Shown here in pieces: positions 22,261 to 22,704 of a stretch of DNA of 22,704 bases; within the stretch, counting starts at the first letter, position 1; every line of letters starts with the position of its first letter. Below the pieces are notes generated by a model. The model was not told the DNA's origin and did no database searches. It saw only the letters and a list, made by a program, of their open reading frames with translations. The stretch lies in the IMG/VR virus record IMGVR_UViG_3300025085_000208, positions 1 to 22,704 of that record, one strand, 5' to 3'. This DNA comes from a virus. The position numbers and the translations under genes were made by a program.

Positions 22261-22523
22261 TAGAATCCGTCCTTTAATCCGTCAAGTATGTCTTGAACTG
22301 ATACTCTCTTCTTAGCATTAGGTGTGTATCTACACATATACGTCTTAGGGCATTCACTAAACTTAAACATAGGGTAATGATATCCTATTGTACCATTAGG
22401 TCCACGGTAAATGCAAACCATTTCTCCCTGTATCTTAACTCTTTTTGCTAAGTGACACTGTACAAACTCAGGGTTACTTAACATCCCTGCTAACACAAGG
22501 GGTAACACAACAATATTAATCAT
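22260..22523 (-). CDS. Small exported Cys-rich protein, function unknown
   Basis: This 87-residue protein has a hydrophobic N-terminus (INIVVLPLVLAGML, 2-15) that looks like a signal peptide or membrane anchor. Four cysteines follow (23, 37, 58 and 64) and could form two disulphides in the periplasm; the middle is Gly/Tyr-rich. The ATG overlaps the stop of the upstream membrane protein by one base (TAATG), and its own stop overlaps the acyltransferase GTG. No family is recognised. Its neighbours suggest a role in the cell envelope during ejection or lysis. Confidence 0.65.
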   Translation of the reverse strand: MINIVVLPLVLAGMLSNPEFVQCHLAKRVKIQGEMVCIYRGPNGTIGYHYPMFKFSECPKTYMCRYTPNAKKRVSVQDILDGLKDGF

Positions 22524-22704
22524 TAACCAATCCCTAGTGATATCAGATATATGCCCCCACCTAATACACCAATTATTAGTAATGATAGGCCACCTATAGC
22601 TGCGTTGTTTGCCATCTGTCTTTTAGCTTCCATCGCCGCATACACAGTATCTTCACGTTCCTTACGTATTTGCCTACGCATACCTAACATTTCATCGTAT
22701 GTGC
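22523..22704 (-). CDS. Membrane protein, C-terminal part (5' end beyond window)
   Basis: The frame is open from the window edge to a TAA at 22523-22525, giving the last 59 residues. A charged helix (MRRQIRKEREDTVYAAMEAK) is followed by one strongly hydrophobic, Gly-rich segment (AAIGGLSLLIIGVLGGGIYL, ending ISLGIG), a single membrane span at the very C-terminus. This layout could suit a tail-anchored virion protein or a small holin-like protein; the missing start prevents a choice. Confidence 0.6.
   Translation of the reverse strand, partial: TYDEMLGMRRQIRKEREDTVYAAMEAKRQMANNAAIGGLSLLIIGVLGGGIYLISLGIG

Overview
The window is almost wall-to-wall coding and reads as the replication arm plus part of the virion arm of a lytic-looking, tailed (podovirus-like) marine bacteriophage. 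The family A DNA polymerase has a DnaJ-type CxxC...CxxC zinc-finger insertion between its exonuclease and polymerase domains. That is a published hallmark of the HMO-2011-type phages of marine alphaproteobacteria (SAR116/Roseobacter hosts). A B12-dependent ribonucleotide reductase, ThyX, a MazG-like pyrophosphohydrolase, T7-type endonuclease I, split primase and helicase, and T7-like internal virion proteins fit that group. The host assignment is inference; a perfect alphaproteobacterial-type parS sequence supports it. No RNA polymerase, terminase, portal or capsid gene is visible here.

Left arm (1-12936, plus strand). A truncated tyrosine recombinase is followed by a tightly overlapping operon: DnaG-like primase, two small coiled-coil paralogues flanking a GIY-YIG/T5orf172-like protein, a half-size Na+/phosphate cotransporter domain, a tandem pair of small paralogues, ThyX, DnaB-like helicase and DNA polymerase. 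A consensus-like promoter at the end of the polymerase gene then leads into an unknown protein in the usual SSB position, a Cas4/RecB-like nuclease, endonuclease I, small proteins including a DUF3310 protein, a MazG-like enzyme, the monomeric class II RNR and a small Cys-containing protein. Together these genes copy phage DNA and recycle host nucleotides into dNTPs.

Junction (12666-12997). A separate unit consists of a TTGACA promoter, a 67-codon gene, a perfect 16-bp parS-like palindrome (TGTTTCACGTGAAACA) one base after its stop codon, and a strong intrinsic terminator. It sits where the two convergent arms meet. This is the most surprising part of the window.

Right arm (12998-22704, minus strand, transcribed right to left). 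It holds a membrane protein cut by the window end, a small exported Cys-rich protein, a HlyC-like (toxin-activating) acyltransferase, a 699-residue protein with 11/22-residue helical repeats, a lytic transglycosylase, two virion-like proteins of unknown function and a 1194-residue internal virion protein. The order recalls the T7 gp13-gp16 ejection-protein block. It suggests a DNA-ejection apparatus that may include fatty-acylated, membrane-active components.

No tRNA, rRNA, CRISPR array or insertion sequence was found. There is no gene-free stretch longer than about 70 bases.
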